A stretch of 11,665 nt of DNA from DATCSE01 sp036568605 (GCA_036568605.1 DATCSE010000221.1:1-11665), one strand, 5' to 3'. Shown: positions 1 through 6,609, counted from the stretch's first letter. Translations and numbers: made by a program. The notes: generated by a model not told the origin, from the sequence alone.

Positions 1-1862
1 TGGCGGATGCGCGCTGCAGCGGCGAACAGCTCCCGCTGCGCACCTGGTGAAACGTCGTCGCCGAGCGCGTAGCGCAGCGCGCGCGTGAAGGCATCGTCCG
101 GCAGCGTGCGAGCGCGCGAACGCAGCTCGGGCGTGCCATCGGGGGCCAGGCGCAGCAGGCCGAAGACCTGCTCGATCTCGGAGGACACCAGGCCCGCCGC
201 CCGGTGTGCCGCGACGCGATCGATGAAGGCATCGGCCGCGATGAAACCGCCGCGGTGCGTGGGCGAGGACAGCGGCGGAAGCCGCCGCCCCTGCGCCGCG
301 ACGTTCATCAGACCGTCGATGCGTTCGTTGAGCACGCCTTCCATCGGGCTGACGTTGCCGCCATGGTCCTGGCCCGCGTGGCCGGCAGCCCGCGTGCCGT
401 CGAGCACGAAAAGCAGGAGCCGCGCCAGCTCGCGCGGCAACAGCTTCTGCATCCGCGCCGCGCGTTTGCGCACAGGCGCGAACAAGGGCTTGTCGTCTTC
501 GGCGATCGGGGCGATGCGGACAAGCTCTGTCACCGCACGCTCGAACGCATCCACGTCGTGGGCGTTCTCGAACACATGCGCGATGCACTCGACCAACTCG
601 TGCAGGTCCGCCGGCGGTGCGAGCCGCCGCTCGTCGTCGAGCGGATGAACACGTGGCGGCGGTGCCGTTGCTGAATAGTGGGACTCAGCGACAGCGGGCG
701 GCTCCTCCGCCCCCATCAGCTGCAACAGCCGCGGCCGGTTCGTCGCGGCCACGGTCGAGACGAAGTTCGCGAGTTGAGCACGCGTGGCCGAGTCGATGCC
801 CCAGGCTTCGAGTCGCCGCAGCACGCTCGCTTGCACGGGCGCAGCCTCATGCAGCAGGGCCATCGCGATCGTCGCGGAGGCCTGCGTGGCCCGCGACGGT
901 TCGCGCTGAACCAGGCGATCGAGCAGCTTCATCGCCGCCTCCAGTTGGCCCTTCACGGAGGAGGCCATGACCGGCCGCAAAGCATCGAGCAACGCGGTGC
1001 CGGCGATCGCGCCCGCAAGGTCCAGCTTCTTCAGCGCATCGAGTGCCAGCGCCACGGTCGGCGGGATGCGGCTGGTGCACAACGCCAGGTAGCGCGGCAG
1101 GTGCGCTTGCATCGCCACGGCATCCGGCGCGAGCTCGCCGTGAAAGCGCGAGAACCAGCTCGCGCGGTACTGCGGCCAATCCTTCTCCAATGCGCCGAGC
1201 GTGCGGTCCAACAGCTCCGCACGCGTCGTGAGCCCATCGTCCACCAGCGACAACAAGAGGGTGCCCCAGGCCAACTCCGGAACGTGGTTGTACTTGTCGC
1301 TGGAGGTCAGGCAGACGTCGGCGGTGCCTTCGATGTCGAATACGCGCAGCAGCAGCGGGCGCAGCCCGGGATCGGCTTCGAACAAGGCCGTTAGGCGCTC
1401 CTTGCTGCGCGTGGCGCTCGGCAGCGCGATGAGGCCGAGCGTGTAGTCATCCGTGTCGGGCCGCTGGGTGAGGCCCTCCGCGATCAATCGCTGCGCCGAT
1501 CGAATCCACTGCGGGGAATGCTTCAACATGGCGTCGGCCAGGCCGTCGAGCGAGCGTGGGCGGAACTCGCGGCCCAGCGCTACGAGGAGCTCGTCCTCCA
1601 CCATCGCTTCGACCACATCCTTCGCGCTGCCGCACAACACGATGGCGATGGCGAGGCTGTGTTGCTGCGCCTGCTTGGGAGGCTCACCCCACTCCCCGGG
1701 CGAGTCGCCCCAGCGCGCAGCCTGAATCAACTTGAGCATGCGCATCAGCCCCGCGCGATGCACGGCTCGCCGTTCAGGGGTTTCTGCACGCAGCAACGCC
1801 CGCGTGGCGTCGGCATCGCCGGCGCGGATCGCAGTTTCAAGCGGCGTACGGGGCTCGAACAT
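1..1862 (-). CDS. DUF6493-like large protein, partner of SWIM protein (3' end cut by window edge)
   Basis: An open frame of 620 codons runs from ATG at 1862 to the left edge with no stop, so the C-terminus lies outside the window. The function is unknown. The protein is soluble-looking and largely helical, with no signal peptide or membrane segment. It opens with a helical repeat-like stretch (residues 8-30, AIRAGDADATRALL). Residues about 185-280 carry the pattern I associate with DUF6493 proteins: a Trp/Leu-rich helix, then ASWFSRFHGELAP, then a helix ending near ALDALKKL. Residues 529-541 (PPLSSPTHRGGFI) match the short Pro-Thr-Gly motif of the same family. The start lies 6 bp after the SWIM stop codon with only a weak GAG ribosome site, so translation is probably coupled to the SWIM gene. 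About eighteen Leu codons are TTG, unlike the motor genes upstream. Family assignment is from memory; the reading frame is secure because it stays open throughout. Confidence 0.8.
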   Translation of the reverse strand, partial: MFEPRTPLETAIRAGDADATRALLRAETPERRAVHRAGLMRMLKLIQAARWGDSPGEWGEPPKQAQQHSLAIAIVLCGSAKDVVEAMVEDELLVALGREFRPRSLDGLADAMLKHSPQWIRSAQRLIAEGLTQRPDTDDYTLGLIALPSATRSKERLTALFEADPGLRPLLLRVFDIEGTADVCLTSSDKYNHVPELAWGTLLLSLVDDGLTTRAELLDRTLGALEKDWPQYRASWFSRFHGELAPDAVAMQAHLPRYLALCTSRIPPTVALALDALKKLDLAGAIAGTALLDALRPVMASSVKGQLEAAMKLLDRLVQREPSRATQASATIAMALLHEAAPVQASVLRRLEAWGIDSATRAQLANFVSTVAATNRPRLLQLMGAEEPPAVAESHYSATAPPPRVHPLDDERRLAPPADLHELVECIAHVFENAHDVDAFERAVTELVRIAPIAEDDKPLFAPVRKRAARMQKLLPRELARLLLFVLDGTRAAGHAGQDHGGNVSPMEGVLNERIDGLMNVAAQGRRLPPLSSPTHRGGFIAADAFIDRVAAHRAAGLVSSEIEQVFGLLRLAPDGTPELRSRARTLPDDAFTRALRYALGDDVSPGAQRELFAAAARIR

Positions 1863-1868
1863 CGGCGC

Positions 1869-3218
1869 TCAGTGCGTACGGCTGGCTTCGGCGGCCAGCA
1901 CGTGCTTGCACGGGCCGCGCTGGCCGCGATGCGTTGCGAACCATGGGCACGTGCAATGCAGTTCGCCAGCCTTCTCACGCACGCGATGCGACAGCTCTCC
2001 GCTCTTCACCGCGGCCTCGAACGGTTCGGCCTTGAGCACCGTCACGGCACCGCTGTCGATCAGGGCCTTGGCATCGGCCAAGCGGGGGTGCATGTCCGCG
2101 ACGACGGACAAGTCCATCGGCAGCACACGATGAAAGTAGTGGCCTTCCGTCACGTCGAAGCCGGCGAGGCCGCAGGCACCCAGCACGCGCAGCGCGTCGG
2201 ACACCTCCTGCACGGTCAGGCCCAGCTCGCGGCTCAGCACCTGTGCATCCAGCCGTGGCTGCCACTGCAAGGCCGCACGTACACGTGCCAGCAAGGGCGC
2301 CCCGCGCGCGCCGGCGTGGAGCAGCGCGCGCAATGCCTGACCTTCGCCGGAGAAGCCGCGCCAGACCTCGGCACTCACGGCCAGCGTGAGGCGTGCATTT
2401 CCGAAATCGGCCACCCAGGCGCTGGCCTGTTGCGCGTCATCGGCATGGACCGTGAGCGTGCGGGCATTGGGCAGCAGCGCCTGCAGGACCCGCAGGCGGC
2501 GGGTGTCGGTGATGCGCACGCCACGTTCCACCGGCTGCGTTGTGGTGAAGAGGCCGCTGGGGCCCGGCGCCACCCACAGCGGTGTGCGGCTGGTCGATGC
2601 CTTGGGCAAGGTGCGAAGGAAGCGAAGCGCTTCGAGACCGGACACCTCGAAGCGGGGTCGCATCGCCGCCTGGCACGACTGAACCTCGACCATGCCGCGT
2701 ATCCATCGAGTCGGCAAGTCGACCTTGCGTTCGGTGACCTCGGCGTTGCCGGAACGCAAGGTGAGTGCATCGGGGCCGACCGACAGTGCGAGGCCCGCGT
2801 CATCTCGAACGCCGGCCAGTGCGGCGCGCATCGGCGCATTGAAATCGACGTTTGTCGTTCCCTTGCCGGTCACCTGGCCGTCATAGGCTTTCGGCAGCAG
2901 GTCTGCGCGCACATAAGTGCTGCAGCACGCGGAGAAGCCTTCGAAGCGCAAGAGCCCATCACCGGCAGTGACCACAGGGTCGGCGAGTGCGATCGCGCGC
3001 GCCACGCTGTTGGGTGGCGTGAAGAAGCGCGCGCCCACGACGAGGTGCACGGCAGTCAGCATGTCGGCCACTACGCGTGGCGCATACAAGCGACCTTCGA
3101 AGAAGCTGGGAGACGAACTGCCGGCTGCCGCCGAGGTCGCGAGCGTCAGGCGAGGCCCGCTGTCGGTGGCGAAGAATGACGGGTGGGCGTAGCGATACGT
3201 GTGGGCGACGGCGCTCAT
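1869..3218 (-). CDS. SWIM zinc-finger family protein
   Basis: A 449-residue protein with a textbook SWIM motif, CxCx12CxH, at the extreme C-terminus: Cys422, Cys424, Cys437 and His439 (HCTCPWFA ... GPCKHVL). SWIM fingers are zinc-binding modules thought to contact DNA or protein. Residues 1-300 form a long uncharacterised domain (starting AHTYRYAHPSFFATD) with no signal peptide or membrane helix, so the protein should be cytoplasmic. Residues about 327-367 (LSRELGLTVQEVSDALRVLG) look like a winged-helix fold just before the zinc finger. The gene follows the AgmX-like gene by 30 bp and precedes the DUF6493-like gene by 6 bp. SWIM plus DUF6493-type genes occur together in actinobacteria and other phyla, often near MoxR ATPase and vWA genes, where a chaperone-like or conflict role has been proposed. 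The ATG at 3218 is the only start after the preceding in-frame stop at 3249 and has no good ribosome site of its own. Confidence 0.92.
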   Translation of the reverse strand: MSAVAHTYRYAHPSFFATDSGPRLTLATSAAAGSSSPSFFEGRLYAPRVVADMLTAVHLVVGARFFTPPNSVARAIALADPVVTAGDGLLRFEGFSACCSTYVRADLLPKAYDGQVTGKGTTNVDFNAPMRAALAGVRDDAGLALSVGPDALTLRSGNAEVTERKVDLPTRWIRGMVEVQSCQAAMRPRFEVSGLEALRFLRTLPKASTSRTPLWVAPGPSGLFTTTQPVERGVRITDTRRLRVLQALLPNARTLTVHADDAQQASAWVADFGNARLTLAVSAEVWRGFSGEGQALRALLHAGARGAPLLARVRAALQWQPRLDAQVLSRELGLTVQEVSDALRVLGACGLAGFDVTEGHYFHRVLPMDLSVVADMHPRLADAKALIDSGAVTVLKAEPFEAAVKSGELSHRVREKAGELHCTCPWFATHRGQRGPCKHVLAAEASRTH

Positions 3219-3232
3219 CGGGGCCGGATCAT
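3215..3232 (-). other. Possible five-codon leader mini-ORF overlapping the SWIM start
   Basis: On the minus strand an ATG at 3232 opens a five-codon frame (Met-Ile-Arg-Pro-Arg) whose TGA overlaps the SWIM ATG as ATGA. It has a better ribosome site (GAGG at 3239-3242, 6 nt spacing) than the SWIM gene itself. It could deliver ribosomes to the SWIM start by re-initiation. It is short enough to be chance. Confidence 0.3.
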
Positions 3233-3248
3233 GCCTGACCTCACCCCA

Positions 3249-4445
3249 TCACGACGGCAAGAAATCCACCGGCCAAGTCACCACCATCTGATCCACATCC
3301 TTGGCCCCGAAGTCGAACTGCCGTATCCGCGCGAGCAGCTTCGCTTCCAGCTCCGGCGTCTTCAGCTCGCTGGATTCGATCCGGCAATCGGTGACCGCGC
3401 CGGACGGCGCGATCGTCAGCTTCAGCACCACCTTGCCCTGCAGCCCCGGCTCCTCGCGCAGCGCGCGGTTGTAGATCGCGTAGATCGCGCCCTTGTTGCG
3501 GTCGAACACGATCTTGATGTCCTCGAGCGAGCGCGAGGCCTTGCCGCTGCCGCCGCGGCTCAGCGTGCCGCCGCCGTTGGCGCCGGTGCCTCCGCCGCCA
3601 CCGCCGTACCCGCTGCCGGTGCCGTCGCCGCGGCCGCGGGCTCCGCCGCCGCCTGCGCCACCACCACCGCCACCGCCGGCCACACCTTCGACCAGCGTGG
3701 TCGCGCGGCCCGCCAGGCCGCCGCCGCCGGTATTGCGGCTGTAGCTCGCGGTGTTGATGCCGCCGCTGGTGCCGGTCGCGTTCGACGTGATCATTGCGCG
3801 TGTCGGCAGCCCCGGCTCGTTGCCGGCGCCGACGCCCACGCCCTTGCCGGTGCCCACGCCCGGGCCCTGCTTGATCTCCTGGTTCAGCTGCACCGCGACC
3901 GGCGCGCCGTGCATCTCGGCGAGCTCGCTCTTCATCGCGAGCAGGCCCACGCCGGCGGCGCGCAGCCGCGCGCCCTCGACTTCGCCCGGCGGCTTGTTGG
4001 GCACCGGGTTGCGTGCCTCGGGCACCATCGCTTCCTTGTTCAGCGCCGCTGCGCGTACCGGGCCCGGCTTGCGCGGGTCGGTCTTCGCGGGCTGCTCCAG
4101 CTTGGTGGGATCCGGCTTGGGCGGCGGCACCGCATCGGCCGCGTTGCGCTGCGGGATCTCGGCTTTCACCGGGGGCGGAGGCGGCGGCGGCTTCGTGGCC
4201 TCGCTCTGCTCGATCACGATCTTCGCGAGCACCGGCGGCAGTTCCTGCGGCTTGCTGCGGTCGGGCTGCAGCACCGGCAGCCACGGCAGCGCGAGCGCGA
4301 ACAGCGCGACGATGATCAGCACGCGCTGCGTGATGCGCTTGAAGCGCTTCTCGTCGTCGGCCGAGATCGCCCACGGCAGCACCGGGACGCGGAACGACAC
4401 GCCGGGCATCGGCATACCACCCACTCCTGCTGCGGCGGCGCTCAT
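3249..4445 (-). CDS. TonB-like energy transducer with AgmX/PglI-type C-terminal domain
   Basis: A 398-residue protein inferred to transmit force from the ExbB/ExbD motor across the periplasm. The N-terminus is cytoplasmic (1-40), followed by one membrane helix at about 41-59 (RVLIIVALFALALPWLPVL). Next come a short LPPVLAKIVIE motif (70-79) typical of this family, a polyproline run (86-92) in a Pro/Lys-rich stretch, and a glycine-rich linker at about 238-300. The C-terminal domain is 306-398, with the IVFDRNKGAIYAIYNRAL helix, the GKVVLKLTIAPSGAVTDC strand pair and the final VTWPVDFLPS. That layout matches AgmX/PglI C-terminal-domain proteins, relatives of TonB and TolA. Annotation as 'energy transducer TonB' would also be reasonable. 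The start overlaps the stop of the preceding ExbD gene as ATGA, with an AGAGG site 8 nt upstream. The usual helix Cys of myxobacterial AgmX/PglI is replaced by Ala (YAIY). Confidence 0.9.
   Translation of the reverse strand: MSAAAAGVGGMPMPGVSFRVPVLPWAISADDEKRFKRITQRVLIIVALFALALPWLPVLQPDRSKPQELPPVLAKIVIEQSEATKPPPPPPPVKAEIPQRNAADAVPPPKPDPTKLEQPAKTDPRKPGPVRAAALNKEAMVPEARNPVPNKPPGEVEGARLRAAGVGLLAMKSELAEMHGAPVAVQLNQEIKQGPGVGTGKGVGVGAGNEPGLPTRAMITSNATGTSGGINTASYSRNTGGGGLAGRATTLVEGVAGGGGGGGAGGGGARGRGDGTGSGYGGGGGGTGANGGGTLSRGGSGKASRSLEDIKIVFDRNKGAIYAIYNRALREEPGLQGKVVLKLTIAPSGAVTDCRIESSELKTPELEAKLLARIRQFDFGAKDVDQMVVTWPVDFLPS
3541..3745. repeat. GGC/GCC-rich low-complexity tract coding the glycine-rich linker
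   Basis: This is an imperfect run of GCC/GCC-like triplets, densest at about 3588-3680, with short CCA/CCG stretches. On the minus strand it reads as Gly-rich codons of the AgmX-like protein. It is an internal simple-sequence region of a gene, not a mobile or array repeat. Such tracts can change length by slippage in triplet steps without breaking the frame. Confidence 0.7.
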
Positions 4446-4936
4446 GACTCGAACCTCTGCCGCACCGCGAACGACACGTCGCTGAAGTTGGCCTTCGCGC
4501 TGGTCACCATGATCTTGCGCAGCAGCCGGTAGGGGATGTCCTTGTCGCCCATGATCGTGAGCTGCTTGCTCTGCGCCTCGTTCTCCTTGCGGATCACCTG
4601 GCGGTTGGCCTGCAGGTCCAGCTCGGCCTTCAGCGGCGCGATCAGGTCGCCGTCCATCGCGAGCACGTCGGCCACGTTCGCGACCTTGCGGCCGTCGACC
4701 ACGATCTCGCTGCCGCTGACGACGACCACGACGGTGTCGCGCGGCGTCTTCTCGGCCACCGACTCGGGCAGCTTCACCGCCTTCGGGCTGGGCAGGATCT
4801 CGACCCCGCCGGCGTTGGACAGCAGGAAGAAGATCAGGATCGTGAACACGTCGATCAACGAGACGAGGTTCATGTCGACCATCGTCTGGTTGCGGCTGCG
4901 GCGCTCGGCGCGTTTCTGCAGCGGGGTGAGTTTCAT
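4442..4936 (-). CDS. ExbD/TolR-family proton-channel subunit with canonical Asp
   Basis: A 164-residue single-pass inner-membrane protein. The membrane helix (about 22-42, MNLVSLIDVFTILIFFLLS) holds Asp29 at the position of E. coli ExbD Asp25 and TolR Asp23, the residue that is protonated and deprotonated as protons pass the ExbB/TolQ pore. The rest is periplasmic: a strand-rich region (VVVVVSGSEIVVDGRKV, about 71-87) and the usual C-terminal ExbD fold (DKDIPYRLLRKIMVTSA, about 131-147). Residues 99-127 form an extra charged helical segment (KAELDLQANRQVIRKENEAQ) that makes the protein slightly longer than E. coli ExbD. The stop overlaps the start of the AgmX-like gene, and the ATG at 4936 has an AGAGGGA site. 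It sits 46 bp after a second, divergent ExbD gene, and I infer that the two form a heterodimer or alternate in the ExbB ring. Confidence 0.95.
   Translation of the reverse strand: MKLTPLQKRAERRSRNQTMVDMNLVSLIDVFTILIFFLLSNAGGVEILPSPKAVKLPESVAEKTPRDTVVVVVSGSEIVVDGRKVANVADVLAMDGDLIAPLKAELDLQANRQVIRKENEAQSKQLTIMGDKDIPYRLLRKIMVTSAKANFSDVSFAVRQRFES
4454..4458 (-). promoter_or_regulatory. Ribosome binding site of the AgmX-like gene
   Basis: Minus-strand AGAGG lies 8 nt before the ATG at 4445, inside the last codons of the ExbD gene. It supports the overlapping start. Confidence 0.6.
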
Positions 4937-4940
4937 CGCG

Positions 4941-4947
4941 TCCCTCT
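4941..4947 (-). promoter_or_regulatory. Ribosome binding site of the canonical ExbD gene
   Basis: Minus-strand AGAGGGA ends 4 nt before the ATG at 4936 (core GAGG 6 nt away). It supports that start and suggests independent initiation despite the tight operon spacing. Confidence 0.7.
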
Positions 4948-4954
4948 GTTTGGC

Positions 4955-4984
4955 GTCGTCGTCATCGTCTTCATCGCCGTCGTC
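4955..4984. repeat. GAC/GAT triplet tract between the two ExbD genes
   Basis: The 46-bp gap between the ExbD genes, together with the last one or two bases of the upstream ORF, holds about ten GAC/GAT-like triplets in minus-strand sense, with single deviations. It may be slippage-derived. No hairpin or regulatory motif is evident. Confidence 0.45.
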
Positions 4985-5498
4985 ACTTGCCGGCGGCCGA
5001 GGCGGTACGCACCAGCGGTGCGTCGCCGACCGAGATGTTCGGGAACAGCTCGGCCTTGACCGCCTTGTCGCCCTGCACCAGGTGGCCGACGCGCACCGCG
5101 TCCATCACGTGCACCAGCGTCTCGTACGGCGTGTTCGGCTCGGCGAGCACGGTGGCCTCGGCCTTGTCCGGAAACTTGGTCTTGATCTGCTGCATCAGCG
5201 TGCGCGGCGCGGCGGTGTCGGGCACGCCGTTCGCGCCGGCCGGGATGCGCTGGATCAGCCCGCCGATGCGGTCGCCGACTTCCAGCGCATCGGCGCGCAC
5301 GACGATCTCGAGCTTCAGGTCGTTGGCCTTCAGCTGCTCGAGCGCGCCGGTGCTCTGCGCCGGCAGCGCGAGGTCGATGACCGACAGCCGCGTGAACACC
5401 GCGGTCGACAGCAGGAACGGCACCAGCACCACGATCAGATTGATGAACGCGGTGATCTCGAGGTGGGCCGCCTCTTTGCGCAGGCGTCGGACTCTCAT
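4983..5498 (-). CDS. ExbD/TolR-like protein lacking the transmembrane Asp (Asn20)
   Basis: A 171-residue single-pass protein. Its helix (about 13-34, LEITAFINLIVVLVPFLLS) aligns without gaps to the neighbouring ExbD (MNLVSLIDVFTILIFFLLS). The alignment puts Asn20 where the neighbour has Asp29 and where ExbD/TolR proteins normally carry the proton-relay Asp. A Pro in the helix (VPFLL) is also unlike its partner. The periplasmic part keeps ExbD features: a strand region (KLEIVVRADALEVG) and PYETLVHVMDAVR near residues 123-135. It is therefore probably a structural or regulatory ExbD paralogue that cannot relay protons in the usual way. I recall similar MNLMV/INLIV-type ExbD proteins in other proteobacterial clusters, so the change is probably a subfamily trait rather than a recent mutation. 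The gene lies 52 bp after the ExbB gene and has no strong ribosome site. Confidence 0.9.
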   Translation of the reverse strand: MRVRRLRKEAAHLEITAFINLIVVLVPFLLSTAVFTRLSVIDLALPAQSTGALEQLKANDLKLEIVVRADALEVGDRIGGLIQRIPAGANGVPDTAAPRTLMQQIKTKFPDKAEATVLAEPNTPYETLVHVMDAVRVGHLVQGDKAVKAELFPNISVGDAPLVRTASAAGK

Positions 5499-5550
5499 GG
5501 CGTGGGGCTTTCAGGCAAGCGGAGTCGGTCGGAACAGCGGGCTCGAACGA

Positions 5551-6216
5551 TCAGCGCGCCCCGGGCGTCGCGGCCGATTGCTCGGCGCGGATGCGCTGCA
5601 CCAGGTTCAGGAAGCTGATCTTGGCGGCCTCCAGGCCATCGACGATCTCACTGGTCTTGGCCTGCAGGAACGAGTGGATCAACAGGAACGGGATCGCGAC
5701 CATCAGCGCGAACGCGGTGTTGTTCATCGCGATCGAGATCGAGGCCGACAGCATCTCGGCCTTCTCGGCCGGGTTGACCTGCGCGACCGCGGTGAAGCCC
5801 TTGATCAGGCCGATGATGGTGCCCAGCAGGCCCACCAGCGTGATCACGTTCGCGAAGGTCGCGATGTAGTGCGTGCGCTTCTCGAGGCGCGGCACGATTT
5901 CCATCATGCCCTCTTCCATCGCCGCGTCGAAGTCTTCGCGGCGGCCCGGGCTCTGCATGCGCGCGAGGCCGTAATTGACGATCTTGCCGACGGCGGCGTC
6001 GGAGCGCGAGGTCATGCTCTGCGCCTCCTTGAACTGCCCGCGCTGCAGCACCGGCAGCAGCTCGGACCAGGTCTTGCTGTTCTGACTGCGCGCGCGCGAC
6101 AGGAACACGAAGCGTTCGATCGCGATCGCCAGCCCCAGCGACATGATCAGCAGGCTGGGGTAGATGAACAGGCCGCAATCTTGGAAGAACTTGATGGCAG
6201 TGCTGAGGGCATTCAT
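5551..6216 (-). CDS. MotA/TolQ/ExbB proton channel family protein
   Basis: A 221-residue inner-membrane protein that would form the pentameric stator ring around the ExbD helices. It has three predicted membrane helices: about 16-38 (LFIYPSLLIMSLGLAIAIER), 117-140 (IATFANVITLVGLLGTIIGL) and 163-185 (AMNNTAFALMVAIPFLLIH). A long cytoplasmic loop lies between helices 1 and 2. Helix 2 keeps the family LLGT-x-x-G signature with Thr133, and helix 3 keeps a Thr (Thr167) and the AIP motif, the polar residues that line the pore in ExbB and TolQ. Two Asn (165-166) precede Thr167. I prefer the ATG at 6216 over the TTG at 6234 because GGAG sits 8 nt upstream of the ATG and the TTG has no site. Length and topology match ExbB/TolQ. 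The two ExbD genes follow directly. Confidence 0.95.
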   Translation of the reverse strand: MNALSTAIKFFQDCGLFIYPSLLIMSLGLAIAIERFVFLSRARSQNSKTWSELLPVLQRGQFKEAQSMTSRSDAAVGKIVNYGLARMQSPGRREDFDAAMEEGMMEIVPRLEKRTHYIATFANVITLVGLLGTIIGLIKGFTAVAQVNPAEKAEMLSASISIAMNNTAFALMVAIPFLLIHSFLQAKTSEIVDGLEAAKISFLNLVQRIRAEQSAATPGAR

Positions 6217-6224
6217 GGCGATGA

Positions 6225-6228
6225 CTCC
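6225..6228 (-). promoter_or_regulatory. Ribosome binding site choosing the ExbB start
   Basis: Minus-strand GGAG lies 8 nt before the ATG at 6216. It falls inside the extension that would be coded if the upstream TTG at 6234 were used, so it argues for the shorter protein. Confidence 0.65.
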
Positions 6229-6270
6229 GGACAAACTTTGAAGAGGTGGGACTCGAAAGACGGACAGTGG

Positions 6271-6609
6271 CTATTTGGCGGGGGCGGCAGGGGCCTCGGG
6301 CGCGGCAGCCGGCGCGGCGCGGGCCTGCGCCTGGGTCTGCGCCTGCGCGTCGTAGCTGACCTGGCGGCGGAACACGTCGCGGTCGACCGGGGCCATCGCC
6401 TCGTCGAGCACGCTGACCAGCGGCCGGCCGGAGAGGTCGCCCGGCAGGGGCTTCTTCCACGGCACGATGTAGAGCACCTTGGGCAGCTCGCGGTTGCCGA
6501 TGATCTGGGTGCGGTCGAGGTCGGCCTTGTCCTGCGCGTATGCGCCGGTCGATGCGGCGAGCACGATGGCAGCGGCCATCAGGCGAGACAGCGTGATCGA
6601 CGGACTCAT
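6271..6609 (-). CDS. Small secreted protein of unknown function in the motor operon
   Basis: A 112-residue protein. Residues 1-25 are a clear Sec signal peptide (MSPSITLSRLMAAAIVLAAS, then TGAYA) with likely cleavage after AYA before Gln-Asp, giving a mature periplasmic protein of about 87 residues. The mature part begins with a compact segment (DLDRTQIIGNRELPKVLYI, then VPWKKP), followed by a charged middle (about 62-84) and a low-complexity Gln/Ala/Pro tail (about 86-112). There is no lipobox, no Cys in the mature part and no second membrane helix. I do not recognise a named domain, though I have the impression that the core segment recurs in similar ExbBD/AgmX-type clusters. The ATG at 6609 is chosen because it overlaps the previous stop as ATGA, has a strong AAGGAG site and gives the signal peptide. 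An upstream in-frame ATG at 6675 would bury that signal. Confidence 0.85.
   Translation of the reverse strand: MSPSITLSRLMAAAIVLAASTGAYAQDKADLDRTQIIGNRELPKVLYIVPWKKPLPGDLSGRPLVSVLDEAMAPVDRDVFRRQVSYDAQAQTQAQARAAPAAAPEAPAAPAK

Noticed and set aside
1518..3179. Plus-strand open frame of 553 codons opposite the SWIM gene
   Set aside because: Antisense shadow. The minus strand encodes a protein with a complete SWIM motif, and the plus-strand product shows no recognisable fold and crosses the SWIM/DUF6493 junction.
3219..3248. Rho-independent terminator between the AgmX-like and SWIM genes
   Set aside because: No stable GC stem followed by a T run is present in the 30 bp. Only short partial complementarity (GGGG/CCCC ends) is seen.
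3183..4532. Plus-strand open frame of 449 codons opposite the AgmX-like gene
   Set aside because: It is the complement of the glycine/proline-rich coding region and is composed of Ala/Arg/His runs, with no family features.
6217..6234. TTG start for the ExbB subunit at 6234
   Set aside because: The GGAG motif falls within this extension and is correctly spaced for the ATG at 6216. The TTG has no ribosome site of its own.
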